From the NCBI RefSeq assembly GCF_014851565.1, contig NZ_JACVAA010000004.1, forward strand, positions 434,001 through 498,000: DNA of 64,000 bases, read 5' to 3'. Position 1 is the stretch's first letter; the number at the start of each line of letters is the position of its first letter. The translations under genes were made by a program, and so were the position numbers. This document shows positions 46,237 through 58,093 of the stretch, piece after piece. The notes beneath the pieces were generated by a model, which saw nothing but the letters and a program-made list of their open reading frames with translations, did not search any database and was not told the origin of the DNA. This DNA comes from Pseudomonas sp. PDM15. Its GTDB lineage: Bacteria; Pseudomonadota; Gammaproteobacteria; Pseudomonadales; Pseudomonadaceae.

Positions 46237-46377
46237 GAACCAGCTTACGATCTCCTGGCTCGCGGCCATACGGCGTTAAAAACGGCATCGGAATGCTCAT
46301 TTACCACTCGTAAACTCCGCTTCCTCTGCCGTTTTTGCCACCCTCTGGCTCTAATCCAGAAGACCGTAAGCAGGTTC
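46237..46377 (+). repeat. Dispersed intergenic palindromic element, copy 3
   Basis: The cleanest copy. Terminal inverted repeats GAACCAGCTTACGATCT (46237-46253) and AGACCGTAAGCAGGTTC (46361-46377) match at 15 of 17 positions. Inner arms AAAAACGGCA...GGAATGCTCATTTAC and GTAAACTCCGCTTCCTCTGCCGTTTTT also pair. It starts immediately after the TGA of the chemoreceptor gene. The apex ATGCTCATTTACCACTCGTAAACT is the same as in copy 2. Confidence 0.78.
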
Positions 46378-46477
46378 TGAGGGGCTATCGGGCCGATTGA
46401 AAACCTTGCCGGGACAGCGGCGCCGCTGCGGTTCATCCTGTCGCTCGAAACTGACCGACCAGACAGGAGAAGTGGCG

Positions 46478-46882
46478 ATGAAATTCCACACGCGCAAATG
46501 GGTGAAACCCGAAGACCTCAACCCCAACGGCACCTTGTTCGGCGGCAGCCTGCTGAAATGGATCGACGAGGAGGCGGCGATCTACGCCATCATCCAGCTC
46601 GACAGCCAGAAGGTGGTGACCAAGCTGATCTCCGAGATCAATTTCGTCAGCTCGGCGCGCCAGGGCGACATCATCGAACTGGGCATCACCGCCACCGAGT
46701 TCGGCCGCACGTCGCTGACCCTGCGTTGCGAGGTGCGCAACAAGATCACCCGCAAGAGCATCCTGACCATCGACAAGCTGGTGTTCGTCAATGTGGATGC
46801 GGAAGGGCTGCCGGCGCCCCATGGCAAGTCGCAGATCAGCTACATCCGCGACCGCTTCCCGGAGCAGGCTGCGGCATCCTAA
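46478..46882 (+). CDS. Acyl-CoA thioesterase, YciA-like hotdog fold
   Basis: A 134-residue single hotdog-domain protein. The signature is NPNGTLFGGSLLKWIDEEAAIYA (catalytic Asp/Asn loop and central helix) and INFVSSARQGDIIELG. These enzymes hydrolyse acyl-CoA thioesters and form trimers of dimers. The ATG at 46478 has an AGGAGA 8 bases upstream. It precedes the cytochrome c'-like lipoprotein gene by 62 bases. Confidence 0.88.
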   Translation: MKFHTRKWVKPEDLNPNGTLFGGSLLKWIDEEAAIYAIIQLDSQKVVTKLISEINFVSSARQGDIIELGITATEFGRTSLTLRCEVRNKITRKSILTIDKLVFVNVDAEGLPAPHGKSQISYIRDRFPEQAAAS

Positions 46883-46944
46883 CCCTTGGCCGCCGGACGG
46901 AGAGTGGCAATACTGTCGCCCTCCGTTCCCATCCAGTCGTAACG

Positions 46945-49088
<2,144 letters not shown>

Positions 49089-49163
49089 CTAGCTGCTGTC
49101 CGCTGCAAGCGCCTGCGCGTTGCCGGCAGCGGCTTCGGTTTCCTTGAGTTTCCGAGCGCCAAC

Positions 49164-49192
49164 AAAAAGCCCCGCACTAGGCGGGGCTTTTT
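49164..49192. terminator. Intrinsic terminator after metK
   Basis: A perfect 7-bp stem (GCCCCGC / GCGGGGC, loop ACTAG) is flanked by AAAAA and TTTTT, so it works in both directions. It lies 16 bases beyond the metK stop and upstream of ligB. Confidence 0.87.
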
Positions 49193-49208
49193 GCATGGCT
49201 GGGAAACC

Positions 49209-50399
49209 TTACAGGCCGGCAGCGGCGCGCAGGTCGGCGACCTTGTCGGTCTTCTCCCAGGTGAAGGTGCTGAAGGTGTCGTCGCCGACGGTCTTCTGCT
49301 GCGGGGTACGGCCGAAGTGACCGTAGGCGGCAGTCTCCTGGTACATCGGGTGCAGCAGGTCGAGCATCTTGGTGATGGCGTACGGACGCAGGTCGAACAC
49401 TTCGCGTACCAGCTTGATGATCTTGTCTTCGGCGATCTTGTGGGTGCCGAAGGTGTTGATCGAGATGGAGGTCGGCTGGGCCACGCCGATGGCGTAGGAC
49501 ACCTGGATCTCGCAGCGGTCGGCCAGGCCGGCGGCGACGATGTTCTTGGCCACGTAACGGCCGGCGTAGGCAGCCGAACGGTCGACCTTGGATGGGTCTT
49601 TGCCGGAGAAGGCGCCGCCGCCGTGACGGGCCATGCCGCCATAGCTGTCGACGATGATCTTGCGGCCGGTCAGGCCGCAGTCGCCCACCGGGCCGCCGAT
49701 CACGAAGTTGCCGGTCGGGTTGATGTGGAACTGGGTGTCCTTGTGCAGCAGTTCGGCCGGCAGGGCGTGCTTGATGATCAGCTCCATCACGCCTTCACGC
49801 AGGTCGGCCAGCGACACTTCCGGGTTGTGCTGGGTGGACAGCACCACGGCGTCGATGCCGACCACTTTGCCGTTCTCGTACTGGCAGGTGACCTGGGACT
49901 TGGCGTCCGGTCGCAGCCAGGTCAGCAGGCCGGACTTGCGCGCTTCGGCCTGGCGCTCGACCAGGGCGTGGGAGAAGCGGATCGGGGCCGGCATCAGCAC
50001 GTCGGTTTCGTTGCTGGCGTAGCCGAACATCAGGCCCTGGTCGCCGGCACCCTGGTCTTCCGGCTTGGCGCGGTCGACACCCTGGTTGATGTCCGGGGAC
50101 TGCTTGCCAATGATGTTCATCACGCCGCAGGTGGCGCCGTCGAAGCCGACATCGGAGCTGGTGTAGCCGATGTCGCAGATGACGTCGCGGACGATCTGCT
50201 CGAGGTCGACCCAGGCGCTGGTGGTGACTTCGCCGGCGACGATGGCAACGCCGGTCTTGACCAGGGTTTCCACGGCCACGCGGGCGTGTTTGTCCTGGGC
50301 GATGATGGCGTCGAGGACGGCATCGGAAATCTGGTCGGCGATCTTGTCCGGATGGCCTTCGGACACGGACTCGGAGGTAAACAGGGAGTATTCGCTCAT
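49209..50399 (-). CDS. metK: S-adenosylmethionine synthetase MetK
   Basis: A 396-residue enzyme making SAM from methionine and ATP. Signatures are [56 protein letters not shown] and [16 protein letters not shown]. It starts only 13 bases after the stop of the ArsR-methyltransferase fusion gene, so both are cotranscribed. No SAM riboswitch is visible upstream; the fused regulator may provide control instead. Confidence 0.97.
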   Translation of the reverse strand: MSEYSLFTSESVSEGHPDKIADQISDAVLDAIIAQDKHARVAVETLVKTGVAIVAGEVTTSAWVDLEQIVRDVICDIGYTSSDVGFDGATCGVMNIIGKQSPDINQGVDRAKPEDQGAGDQGLMFGYASNETDVLMPAPIRFSHALVERQAEARKSGLLTWLRPDAKSQVTCQYENGKVVGIDAVVLSTQHNPEVSLADLREGVMELIIKHALPAELLHKDTQFHINPTGNFVIGGPVGDCGLTGRKIIVDSYGGMARHGGGAFSGKDPSKVDRSAAYAGRYVAKNIVAAGLADRCEIQVSYAIGVAQPTSISINTFGTHKIAEDKIIKLVREVFDLRPYAITKMLDLLHPMYQETAAYGHFGRTPQQKTVGDDTFSTFTWEKTDKVADLRAAAGL

Positions 50400-50412
50400 T
50401 TCAAAATCCTAT

Positions 50413-51408
50413 TCATTCCTGGTTTTGCTTCGCATCCGGCTTGGCGAAGTGCCGTACCTGAATCTGAAAGCCGTTCTTGAGGCCCACATAGAGGCTCTCG
50501 CCGGGCGTGAGCCCCGCGGCATCGGCCCAGCGGGCCAGATCTTCCTGTTCGAAGCCGAGCCAGAGATCGCCGCAGGCCGTCCTGGCCCAACTCTGGTCAT
50601 GGCTGCACAACTCGGTCACCAGCAGGCTGCCGCCGTTCTTCACCAGGCGGGCCAGCTGTTTCAGCGCCTCGGCCGGGGCGGCGAAATGGTGCAGGACCAT
50701 GTTCACCACCACGCAGTCGGCGGCGCCTATCTCGTCGTTCAGGGCATCGGCGAGCTGTAGCTCGACGTTGCCCAGTTGTTCTTTGTCGCAGCGCTGGCGG
50801 GCCAGCTCCAGCATCGCCGTGCTGTTGTCCAGGGCCACTACCTTGCCGAAGCGGCGCGCCAGCTCGGGGAGGAAGCCGCCGTCGCCGGGACCGACTTCCA
50901 GTGCCGTGCTGCCCGGCGCGAAATTCAGCGCATCGAGCAGGGCCAGCACGCTGTCGCGGTACTGCGGCAGGCCGGCGATCAGGTCCTGCTGGGCCTGGAA
51001 CTTGTCCGCCGTCTTGGCGAAGAAGTCGCGACTGGCGGCGGCGCGCTGGGCGTGTACGGCAGCGATGCGCTGCTGCACGTCGGCCGGCAGCTGCAGCTCT
51101 TCGACCTCCTGCAGCAGCGCGGCATGCAGAGCGCCGCCGAGCAGCTCACCCTGGGGCAGGGCGCGGCGGTAGAACACCGCATTGCCTTCGCGTCGGGTGG
51201 CCACCAGGCCGGCCTGGGCCAGCACCTTGAGGTGGTGGCTCATGCCCGATTGGCCGATGGCGAAGATCTGCGCCAGCTCCAGTACGCCGAATGAGTCGTT
51301 GGCCAGCGCGCGCAGCACGTTCAGGCGCAGCGGATCGCCGCCGGCCTTGCACAGGGCGGCGAGCTCATCGGCTGGCTCGAAAAGGAGCTGAGGCACGCGC
51401 ATGTTCAT
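50413..51408 (-). CDS. ArsR-family regulator fused to a SAM-dependent methyltransferase
   Basis: A 331-residue two-domain protein. Residues about 10-90 form an ArsR winged helix (DPLRLNVLRALANDSFGVLELAQIFAIGQSGMSHHLKVLAQAGLVATRREGNAVFYR) without the metal-binding ELCVCDL cysteine motif. Residues about 120-320 form a class I methyltransferase with the SAM motif ALEVGPGDGGFLPELA (about 169-184) and acidic motif VALDNS. This architecture next to metK suggests a sensor of SAM or SAH controlling methyl-cycle genes rather than a metal sensor. ATGs at 51408 and 51402 are both possible. Function is inferred. Confidence 0.87.
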   Translation of the reverse strand: MNMRVPQLLFEPADELAALCKAGGDPLRLNVLRALANDSFGVLELAQIFAIGQSGMSHHLKVLAQAGLVATRREGNAVFYRRALPQGELLGGALHAALLQEVEELQLPADVQQRIAAVHAQRAAASRDFFAKTADKFQAQQDLIAGLPQYRDSVLALLDALNFAPGSTALEVGPGDGGFLPELARRFGKVVALDNSTAMLELARQRCDKEQLGNVELQLADALNDEIGAADCVVVNMVLHHFAAPAEALKQLARLVKNGGSLLVTELCSHDQSWARTACGDLWLGFEQEDLARWADAAGLTPGESLYVGLKNGFQIQVRHFAKPDAKQNQE

Positions 51409-51454
51409 AGAGGCGGCAGTCTAGTCGCTCACTTTTCATCCAGCAACAGCAATA

Positions 51455-52345
51455 TCAAAAAGTTTTGATATTGCCTGTCACCATGGCGAGGAAGGCCGCC
51501 GGGGCAGGGCTCAGCTGGCTGTCCTTGCGCCACAGCATGTGCAGCTCACGCTCGATCTGCAGGTCGCGCACGTCCAGGCGCACCAGGCGACCATCGGCCA
51601 ACTCGTCCTCGACCACCAGCTGCGACAGCCAGGCGATGCCATGGCCGCCGGCGATCAGGCGTTTGAGTGCCTCGGTGCCGCCGATGGCCATGCGTGCTTC
51701 GGCCTGCAGGCCGTGCTGTGCATAGGCCTGCTCGATGCTGGCGCGGGCGCCGGAGCCGGGCTCGCGCAAGTACAGGTCATGCTCCTGCAGGTCGCGCCCA
51801 TGCAGGCCGCGGCGCCCGGCCAGTGGGTGGGCAGGGCCGACCACGGGCAGCAACTGGTCACGGGCCAGGCGGTGACAGGCATAGTCCTCCTGGGCGAAAG
51901 GGCCTTCGACAAAGCCCAGGGCGATGCTGCCGTCATCCAGCTGCTGGGTGACTTCGTGGGTGTTGCTCACCCGCAGGTCGACGAACACCTGCGGATGCAC
52001 GCGGCGGAAACGGTTGAGCAGTGGCGGCAGCAGATAGGCGCCGAGAGTGGCGCTGGCGCCCAGGTACAACTCGCCGTGGCTGAGGTTGGCGTAGTCGCGC
52101 AGGTCGCGCTCGGCGGCCTGTTCCAGGGCGAAGATGCGTTCGGCGAACTGCAGCAGGCGCTGGCCGCCTTCGGTCGGCCTCACTCCGCGCGGGTGGCGAT
52201 CGAACAGGGCCAGGCCGAGGCTGGCTTCCAGGTCGCGGATCTCGCGGGTCACCGCTGGCTGGCTGATATGCAGGCGCTGGGCGCCGGCGCTGATGCTGCC
52301 GGCCTCGGCGACGGCGAGAAAGACCTTGAGGTGATGCAGATTCAT
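51455..52345 (-). CDS. LysR-family transcriptional regulator
   Basis: A 296-residue LysR regulator. The N-terminal winged helix reads MNLHHLKVFLAVAEAGSISAGAQRLHISQPAVTREIRDLEASLG; a periplasmic-binding-like effector domain follows (LGASATLGAYLLPPLLNRFRRVHPQVFVDLRVSN). It is divergent from the TDT transporter gene, with two palindromes in the 109-base gap, so it very likely controls that transporter and itself. The effector is unknown. Confidence 0.93.
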   Translation of the reverse strand: MNLHHLKVFLAVAEAGSISAGAQRLHISQPAVTREIRDLEASLGLALFDRHPRGVRPTEGGQRLLQFAERIFALEQAAERDLRDYANLSHGELYLGASATLGAYLLPPLLNRFRRVHPQVFVDLRVSNTHEVTQQLDDGSIALGFVEGPFAQEDYACHRLARDQLLPVVGPAHPLAGRRGLHGRDLQEHDLYLREPGSGARASIEQAYAQHGLQAEARMAIGGTEALKRLIAGGHGIAWLSQLVVEDELADGRLVRLDVRDLQIERELHMLWRKDSQLSPAPAAFLAMVTGNIKTF

Positions 52346-52367
52346 GGTGCTCGTACATAAATAGAAG

Positions 52368-52416
52368 GCATGCAGATCATGCTGAATATGTATTTTTCAT
52401 ATGGCAAGCGCTTGCC
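52368..52416. promoter_or_regulatory. Palindromic operator candidates in the LysR-TDT divergent gap
   Basis: Three inverted repeats sit in the 109 bases between the divergent starts: GCATG-N5-CATGC (52368-52382), ATATG...CATAT (52386-52402) and the perfect 14-base palindrome GGCAAGCGCTTGCC (52403-52416). The first fits the short interrupted dyads bound by LysR proteins. Which one the neighbouring regulator uses cannot be told. Confidence 0.55.
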
Positions 52417-52454
52417 TAGCCTTGGCGCCTCGCTTGTCTGCCTTTGGAATCCCC

Positions 52455-53603
52455 ATGCCGCGCCCCTTTACCCGTCTGCCCGAGCCCTGGGCCTTCGTTC
52501 GTCACTTCACCCCCAACTGGTTCGCCATGACCATGGGCACTGGCGTGCTGGCCCTGGTGGTCGCTCACCTGCCGTGGACCCTACCGGGGCAGATGGCCCT
52601 GGCCGAGGCGCTGTGGTTGTTCGGCGTTTTGTTGTTCGCCCTGTTCAGCCTGCTGTTCCTGGCCCGCGTGCTGCTGCACCGCGATACGGTCTGGCCGATG
52701 CTGCTGCACCCGGTGCAGTCCATGTTCCTGGGCGCGATCCCCATGGGCCTGGCCATGCTGATCGGCGGGCTGGTGCAGTTCGGTCCTGCGCGTTGGGGCG
52801 AGGGCGTCTATGCGCTGGCCCATGTGCTCTGGTGGCTGGATGCGGCCATGGCGCTGGGCAGCGCGCTGCTGGTGCCCTACCTGATGTTCACCCGGCAGAG
52901 CCACGCGCTGGAGAAGATGACCGCCGTGTGGCTGCTGCCCATCGTCGCCCCCGAGGTAGCGGCTGGTGCCGCCGGCGGCCTGGCGCCCTACCTCGACCCG
53001 GCGGCCGCGCGGCTGATGCTGTCGATCGGTTTCGTGCTGTGGGGCATGTCGCTGTCCCTGGCCTTCTCGCTGATCACCCTGGTGCTGCTGCGCCTGGCCC
53101 TGCACAAGCTGCCGGACACCGACTTCGCCGCCACCAGCTGGCTGCCGCTCGGCCCGCTGGCCACCGGTTGTCTGGGGCTGCTGACCATGGGTCAGGATGC
53201 ACCGGCCGCCTTCGCCGGCACCGCCATGGCCGGCGCCGCCGAGGTGGCCAGCGGCCTGAGCCTGGTCGGTGGCCTGGCATTGTGGGGCGCGGGGCTGTGG
53301 TGGCTGGTCACGGCGATCTTCTTCACCCGCCACTACATCCGCGACAACATGCCCTTCAACCTGGGCTGGTGGGGCTTCACCTTCCCGCTGGGGGTGTTCA
53401 CCCTGGCCACCTTCGAGCTGGAACGCCTGACCGAGCTGCGCTTCTTCGCCCTGGTCGGCCTGATCCTGACGGTGCAGCTGGCGGCGGTCTGGCTGCTGGT
53501 GCTGCAGCGCACTTTGCGCGGCGTATGGCATGGCGAGCTGTTCGAAGCGCCCTGCCTGAGCGGGCCGAATGCACCGGCCCATGGGGTATTCACGGCGGAC
53601 TGA
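52455..53603 (+). CDS. TDT-family (TehA/SLAC1-like) transporter
   Basis: A 382-residue membrane protein with about ten hydrophobic helices. The family start FTPNWFAMTMGTGVLALVV and internal segments (WLLPIVAPEVAAGAAGGLAPYL, NLGWWGFTFPLGVFTLAT) match the TDT family (tellurite resistance/dicarboxylate transporters, including sulfite exporters and SLAC1 anion channels). Substrate may be sulfite or another small anion. The ATG at 52455 (MPRPFTRL) is used. Divergent from, and probably regulated by, the LysR gene. Confidence 0.88.
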   Translation: MPRPFTRLPEPWAFVRHFTPNWFAMTMGTGVLALVVAHLPWTLPGQMALAEALWLFGVLLFALFSLLFLARVLLHRDTVWPMLLHPVQSMFLGAIPMGLAMLIGGLVQFGPARWGEGVYALAHVLWWLDAAMALGSALLVPYLMFTRQSHALEKMTAVWLLPIVAPEVAAGAAGGLAPYLDPAAARLMLSIGFVLWGMSLSLAFSLITLVLLRLALHKLPDTDFAATSWLPLGPLATGCLGLLTMGQDAPAAFAGTAMAGAAEVASGLSLVGGLALWGAGLWWLVTAIFFTRHYIRDNMPFNLGWWGFTFPLGVFTLATFELERLTELRFFALVGLILTVQLAAVWLLVLQRTLRGVWHGELFEAPCLSGPNAPAHGVFTAD

Positions 53604-53744
53604 GGCGGCGTTTCGGCACGCTTTTCGCCGATCTGCGCGGGCGTTCGACCATCTGTCATTGCCCCTGAGCACCCGGCTGGGCGAAAATACGCGCCTTTTT
53701 ACCGCCCCCTTCTTCTAGAAGTAGCCCCCGCAGGAGATTCAGCG

Positions 53745-55745
53745 ATGCCCAGCCGTCGTGAGCGTGCCAATGCCATTCGTGCCCTCAGCATGGATGCTGT
53801 GCAGAAAGCCAACAGCGGCCACCCCGGTGCCCCCATGGGCATGGCGGACATCGCCGAAGTCCTGTGGCGCGATTTCCTGCAGCACAACCCGAGCAACCCG
53901 AACTGGGCCGACCGCGACCGCTTCGTGCTGTCCAACGGCCACGGCTCGATGCTGATCTACTCGCTGCTGCACCTGACCGGCTACGACCTGGGCATCGACG
54001 ACCTCAAGCAGTTCCGCCAGCTGCACAGCCGCACCCCGGGCCACCCGGAGTACGGCTACACCCCGGGCGTCGAGACCACCACCGGCCCGCTGGGCCAGGG
54101 CATCGCCAACGCCGTCGGCTTCGCCATCGCCGAGAAAGTGCTGGGCGCCCAGTTCAACCGTCCGGGCCATGAGGTGGTCGACCACTTCACCTACGCCTTC
54201 CTCGGCGACGGCTGCATGATGGAAGGCATCAGCCATGAAGTCTGTTCGCTGGCCGGCACCCTGGGCCTGGGCAAGCTGATCGCCTTCTACGACGACAACG
54301 GCATCTCCATCGACGGCGAAGTGCACGGCTGGTTCACCGACGACACCCCGGCGCGCTTCGAGGCCTATGGCTGGCAAGTGATCCGCAACGTCGACGGCCA
54401 TGACGCCGACGAGATCAAGACCGCCATCGAGACCGCGCGCAAGTCCAGCGACCGCCCGACCCTGATCTGCTGCAAGACCGTGATCGGCTTCGGTTCGCCG
54501 AACAAGGGCGGCAAGGAAGAGTGCCACGGCGCCCCGCTGGGCAACGACGAGATCGCCGCCACCCGCGCTGCGCTGAACTGGAACCACGGTCCGTTCGAGA
54601 TTCCTTCGGAAATCTACGCCGAGTGGGACGCCAAGGAAGCCGGTGCCGCCCGCGAAGCAGCCTGGAACGACAAATTCGCCGCCTACGCCGCCGCTCACCC
54701 GGAACTGGCTGCCGAGCTCAAGCGCCGCCTGGCTGGCGAGCTGCCGGCCGACTTCGCCGAGAAGTCCGCCGCCTACGTCCAGGAAGTCGCCGCCAAGGGC
54801 GAGACCATTGCCAGCCGCAAAGCCAGCCAGAACGCGCTGAACGCCTTCGGCCCGCTGCTGCCGGAGTTCCTCGGCGGCTCCGCCGACCTGGCCGGTTCCA
54901 ACCTGACCCTGTGGAAAGGCTGCAAGGGCGTGGAGTCCACTGACGCCGCTGGCAACTACCTGTTCTACGGTGTGCGCGAGTTCGGCATGAGCGCCATCAT
55001 GAACGGCATCGCCCTGCACGGCGGCTTCATCCCGTACGGCGCGACCTTCCTGATCTTCATGGAATACGCACGCAACGCCGTGCGCATGTCCGCGCTGATG
55101 AAGCAGCGTGTGCTCTATGTGTTCACCCACGACTCTATCGGTCTGGGCGAAGACGGCCCGACCCACCAGCCGATCGAGCAGCTGGCCAGCCTGCGTGGCA
55201 CGCCGAACCTCGACACCTGGCGCCCGGCCGACGCCGTGGAGTCCGCCGTGGCCTGGAAGTACGCCATCGAGCGCAACGACGGCCCGTCCGCGCTGATCTT
55301 CAGCCGCCAGAACCTGCCGCACCAGGCGCGCGACGGCCAGCAGGTCGCCGACATCGCCCGTGGCGCCTACGTGCTGAAGGACTGTGCCGGCGAGCCGGAA
55401 CTGATCCTGATCGCCACCGGCTCGGAAGTCGGTCTGGCCGTACAGGCCTTCGACAAGCTGACCGAGCAGGGCCGCAAGGTGCGCGTGGTGTCCATGCCGT
55501 CGACCTCCGTGTTCGACCAGCAGGACGCCGCCTACAAGCAGGCCGTGCTGCCGCTGCAGGTCGGCGCGCGCATCGCCATTGAGGCCTCGCACGCGGACTA
55601 CTGGTACAAGTACGTGGGCCTGGAAGGTCGCATCATCGGCATGACCACCTTCGGTGAGTCCGCCCCGGCGCCGGCGCTGTTCGAGGAGTTCGGCTTCACC
55701 GTCGCCAACATCCTGGAAACCGCCGAAGAGCTGCTCGACGCCTGA
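53745..55745 (+). CDS. tkt: Transketolase
   Basis: A 666-residue thiamine-diphosphate enzyme of the pentose phosphate pathway. Signatures are [19 protein letters not shown] near the N-terminus, the TPP motif GDGCMMEG...DDNGISIDG, and [18 protein letters not shown]. The ATG at 53745 has AGGAGA 9 bases upstream. First gene of the tkt-epd-pgk-fda central-carbon cluster. A strong hairpin (55753-55774) follows the stop. Confidence 0.97.
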   Translation: MPSRRERANAIRALSMDAVQKANSGHPGAPMGMADIAEVLWRDFLQHNPSNPNWADRDRFVLSNGHGSMLIYSLLHLTGYDLGIDDLKQFRQLHSRTPGHPEYGYTPGVETTTGPLGQGIANAVGFAIAEKVLGAQFNRPGHEVVDHFTYAFLGDGCMMEGISHEVCSLAGTLGLGKLIAFYDDNGISIDGEVHGWFTDDTPARFEAYGWQVIRNVDGHDADEIKTAIETARKSSDRPTLICCKTVIGFGSPNKGGKEECHGAPLGNDEIAATRAALNWNHGPFEIPSEIYAEWDAKEAGAAREAAWNDKFAAYAAAHPELAAELKRRLAGELPADFAEKSAAYVQEVAAKGETIASRKASQNALNAFGPLLPEFLGGSADLAGSNLTLWKGCKGVESTDAAGNYLFYGVREFGMSAIMNGIALHGGFIPYGATFLIFMEYARNAVRMSALMKQRVLYVFTHDSIGLGEDGPTHQPIEQLASLRGTPNLDTWRPADAVESAVAWKYAIERNDGPSALIFSRQNLPHQARDGQQVADIARGAYVLKDCAGEPELILIATGSEVGLAVQAFDKLTEQGRKVRVVSMPSTSVFDQQDAAYKQAVLPLQVGARIAIEASHADYWYKYVGLEGRIIGMTTFGESAPAPALFEEFGFTVANILETAEELLDA

Positions 55746-55752
55746 TGTGCCC

Positions 55753-55774
55753 GGCCCCCTCGCACGAGGGGGCC
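55753..55774 (+). other. Hairpin between tkt and epd
   Basis: A perfect 9-bp stem (GGCCCCCTC / GAGGGGGCC, loop GCAC) lies in the 44-base tkt-epd gap. There is no U-tract, and the epd start is 16 bases on, so it is more likely an mRNA-stability or processing hairpin than a terminator. Confidence 0.65.
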
Positions 55775-55789
55775 GCGCCGAGAACCGCC

Positions 55790-56836
55790 ATGGCCAGACG
55801 CCCCTATAAAGTCGCCCTCAACGGATACGGCCGCATCGGTCGTTGCGTGCTGCGCGCCTTGCATGAGCGCGGCGCGGCGGCCGGTTTCGAGATCGTTGCG
55901 CTGAACGACCTGGCCGACCAGGCCAGCATCGAATACCTGACCCGCTTCGACTCCACCCATGGCCGCTTCCCCGGCGAGGTGCGGGTCGACGGCGACTGCC
56001 TGCACATCAATGGCGACTGCGTGAAGGTGCTGCGCCAGGCCACGCCGGAGGCCATCGACTGGGCTGCCCTGGACATCGACCTGGTGCTGGAGTGTTCCGG
56101 CGTCTACCACAGCCGCGCCGATGCCGAGCGCTTTCTGGCGGCTGGCGCGCCGCGGGTGCTGTTCTCCCAGCCGATGGCCAGCGAGGCGGACATCGACGCC
56201 ACCATCGTCTACGGGGTCAACCAGCAGCAGCTGAGCGGCCGCGAGACCCTGGTCTCAAATGCCTCCTGCACCACCAACTGCGGCGTGCCACTGTTGAAAC
56301 TTCTCAACGAGGCGGTGGGTCTGGAGTACGTCTCCATCACCACCATCCACTCCGCGATGAACGACCAGCCGGTAATCGACGCCTATCACCACGAAGACCT
56401 GCGCCGCACACGCTCGGCCTTCCAGTCGGTGATCCCTGTTTCCACCGGCCTGGCCCGCGGTATCGAGCGCCTGCTGCCGGAGCTGGCCGGGCGCATCCAG
56501 GCCAAGGCCATCCGCGTGCCGACGGTCAACGTTTCGTGCCTGGACATCACCCTGCAGACCGCCCGCGATACCTCCGCCGATGAGATCAATCGCGTGCTGC
56601 GCCAGGCCGCCGAAAGCGGCCCGCTCAAGGGGCTGCTGGCCTACACCGAGCTGCCCCACGCCAGCTGCGATTTCAACCACGACGCCCATTCGGCCATCGT
56701 CGACGGCAGCCAGACGCGCGTGTCCGGCCCGCGCCTGGTCAACCTGCTGGCCTGGTTCGACAACGAATGGGGCTTCGCCAACCGCATGCTCGACGTCGCG
56801 GAACACTTCCTCGCCGTCTCCACGACTTCCAACTAA
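55790..56836 (+). CDS. epd: Erythrose-4-phosphate dehydrogenase Epd (GAPDH family)
   Basis: A 348-residue NAD-dependent dehydrogenase. Rossmann start KVALNGYGRIGRCVLRAL; catalytic Cys in SNASCTTNCGVPLLKLL; NVSCLDITLQT and WFDNEWGFANRMLD are also present. Its place between tkt and pgk is the classic epd-pgk-fda order, and the NASCTTNC(G) site favours Epd, which feeds pyridoxal phosphate synthesis, over glycolytic GAPDH. The ATG at 55790 (MARRPYKVAL) is used; an upstream frame from 55745 overlaps the tkt stop and hairpin. Confidence 0.92.
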   Translation: MARRPYKVALNGYGRIGRCVLRALHERGAAAGFEIVALNDLADQASIEYLTRFDSTHGRFPGEVRVDGDCLHINGDCVKVLRQATPEAIDWAALDIDLVLECSGVYHSRADAERFLAAGAPRVLFSQPMASEADIDATIVYGVNQQQLSGRETLVSNASCTTNCGVPLLKLLNEAVGLEYVSITTIHSAMNDQPVIDAYHHEDLRRTRSAFQSVIPVSTGLARGIERLLPELAGRIQAKAIRVPTVNVSCLDITLQTARDTSADEINRVLRQAAESGPLKGLLAYTELPHASCDFNHDAHSAIVDGSQTRVSGPRLVNLLAWFDNEWGFANRMLDVAEHFLAVSTTSN

Positions 56837-56860
56837 CCAGCCCCCTGTGAAGGACTGACC

Positions 56861-58021
56861 ATGACCGTTCTGAAGATGACCGACCTCGACCTCGCCGGTA
56901 AGCGCGTGCTGATCCGCGAAGACCTCAACGTGCCGGTGAAGGACGGCGTGGTGAAGAGCGACGCGCGCATCCTCGCCTCCCTGCCGACCATCAAGCTGGC
57001 CCTGGAGAAGGGCGCGGCGGTGATGGTCTGCTCGCACCTGGGGCGCCCGACCGAGGGCGAGTTTTCCGAGGAGAACAGCCTGGCACCGGTTGCCGCCTAC
57101 CTGAGCAAGGCTCTGGGCCGCGAAGTGCCGCTGGTCAAGGACTATCTGGGCGGCGTCGAGGTGAAAGCCGGCGAGATCGTGCTGTTCGAGAACGTGCGCT
57201 TCAACAAGGGCGAGAAGAAGAACGCCGACGAGCTGGCCCAGCAATACGCCGCCCTGTGCGACGTGTTCGTGATGGACGCCTTCGGTACCGCCCACCGCGC
57301 CGAGGGCTCGACCCACGGCGTGGCCAAGTTCGCCAAGGTCGCCGCTGCCGGCCCGCTGCTGGCCGCCGAGCTGGACGCCCTGGGCAAGGCCCTCGGTAAC
57401 CCGGCCCGCCCGATGGCCGCCATCGTCGCCGGCTCCAAGGTTTCCACCAAGCTCGACGTACTGAACAGCCTGAGCCAGATCTGCGACCAGTTGATCGTCG
57501 GCGGCGGTATCGCCAACACCTTCCTCGCCGCTGCGGGCTACAAGGTCGGCAAGTCCCTGTACGAGGCCGACCTGGTCGACACCGCCAAGGCCATCGCGGC
57601 CAAGGTCAGCGTGCCGCTGCCGGTCGACGTGGTGGTGGCCAAGGCCTTCGCCGAAGACGCCGAAGCGACCGTCAAGGCCATCGCCGACGTCGCCGACGAT
57701 GACATGATCCTCGACATCGGCCCGCAGACCGCCGCGCAGTTCGCCGAACTGCTGAAGTCGTCCAAGACCATCCTGTGGAACGGCCCGGTCGGTGTATTCG
57801 AGTTCGACCAGTTCGGTAATGGCACCAAGGTGCTGGCCCAGGCCATCGCCGAGAGCCCGGCGTTCTCCATCGCCGGTGGTGGCGACACCCTGGCGGCCAT
57901 CGACAAGTACGGCGTGAACGAGCAGATCAGCTATATCTCCACCGGCGGTGGCGCATTCCTCGAGTTCGTCGAGGGCAAGGTCCTGCCGGCCGTGGAAGTG
58001 CTGGAGCAACGCGCCAAGTAA
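56861..58021 (+). CDS. pgk: Phosphoglycerate kinase
   Basis: A 386-residue glycolytic/gluconeogenic kinase with two Rossmann-like lobes. Signatures are [39 protein letters not shown], and the C-lobe nucleotide region [14 protein letters not shown]. It starts 24 bases after epd. Downstream, two small lipoprotein genes separate it from fda. Confidence 0.97.
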   Translation: MTVLKMTDLDLAGKRVLIREDLNVPVKDGVVKSDARILASLPTIKLALEKGAAVMVCSHLGRPTEGEFSEENSLAPVAAYLSKALGREVPLVKDYLGGVEVKAGEIVLFENVRFNKGEKKNADELAQQYAALCDVFVMDAFGTAHRAEGSTHGVAKFAKVAAAGPLLAAELDALGKALGNPARPMAAIVAGSKVSTKLDVLNSLSQICDQLIVGGGIANTFLAAAGYKVGKSLYEADLVDTAKAIAAKVSVPLPVDVVVAKAFAEDAEATVKAIADVADDDMILDIGPQTAAQFAELLKSSKTILWNGPVGVFEFDQFGNGTKVLAQAIAESPAFSIAGGGDTLAAIDKYGVNEQISYISTGGGAFLEFVEGKVLPAVEVLEQRAK

Positions 58022-58043
58022 GGCGTTTGCGCTAAACCAAAGG

Positions 58044-58084
58044 CCTTTCTCCGCGGTCCCTTGCACAGGAACCCCGGAGAAAGG
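58044..58084 (+). promoter_or_regulatory. Long leader hairpin overlapping the ribosome site of the small lipoprotein gene
   Basis: CCTTTCTCCG (58044-58053) pairs perfectly with CGGAGAAAGG (58075-58084), and inside it GGTCCC pairs with GGAACC except for one mismatch. The right arm contains the purine-rich GGAGAAAGGA that serves as the ribosome-binding region for the ATG at 58094, so folding should restrict initiation. The left arm starts 23 bases after the pgk stop. Confidence 0.6.
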
Positions 58085-58093
58085 AACACGGTC

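Noticed and set aside
55790..56836. Reading the epd gene as a glycolytic GAPDH
   Set aside because: Its position between tkt and pgk and the SNASCTTNCG active site match Epd better; biochemical proof is lacking but the neighbourhood is decisive enough.
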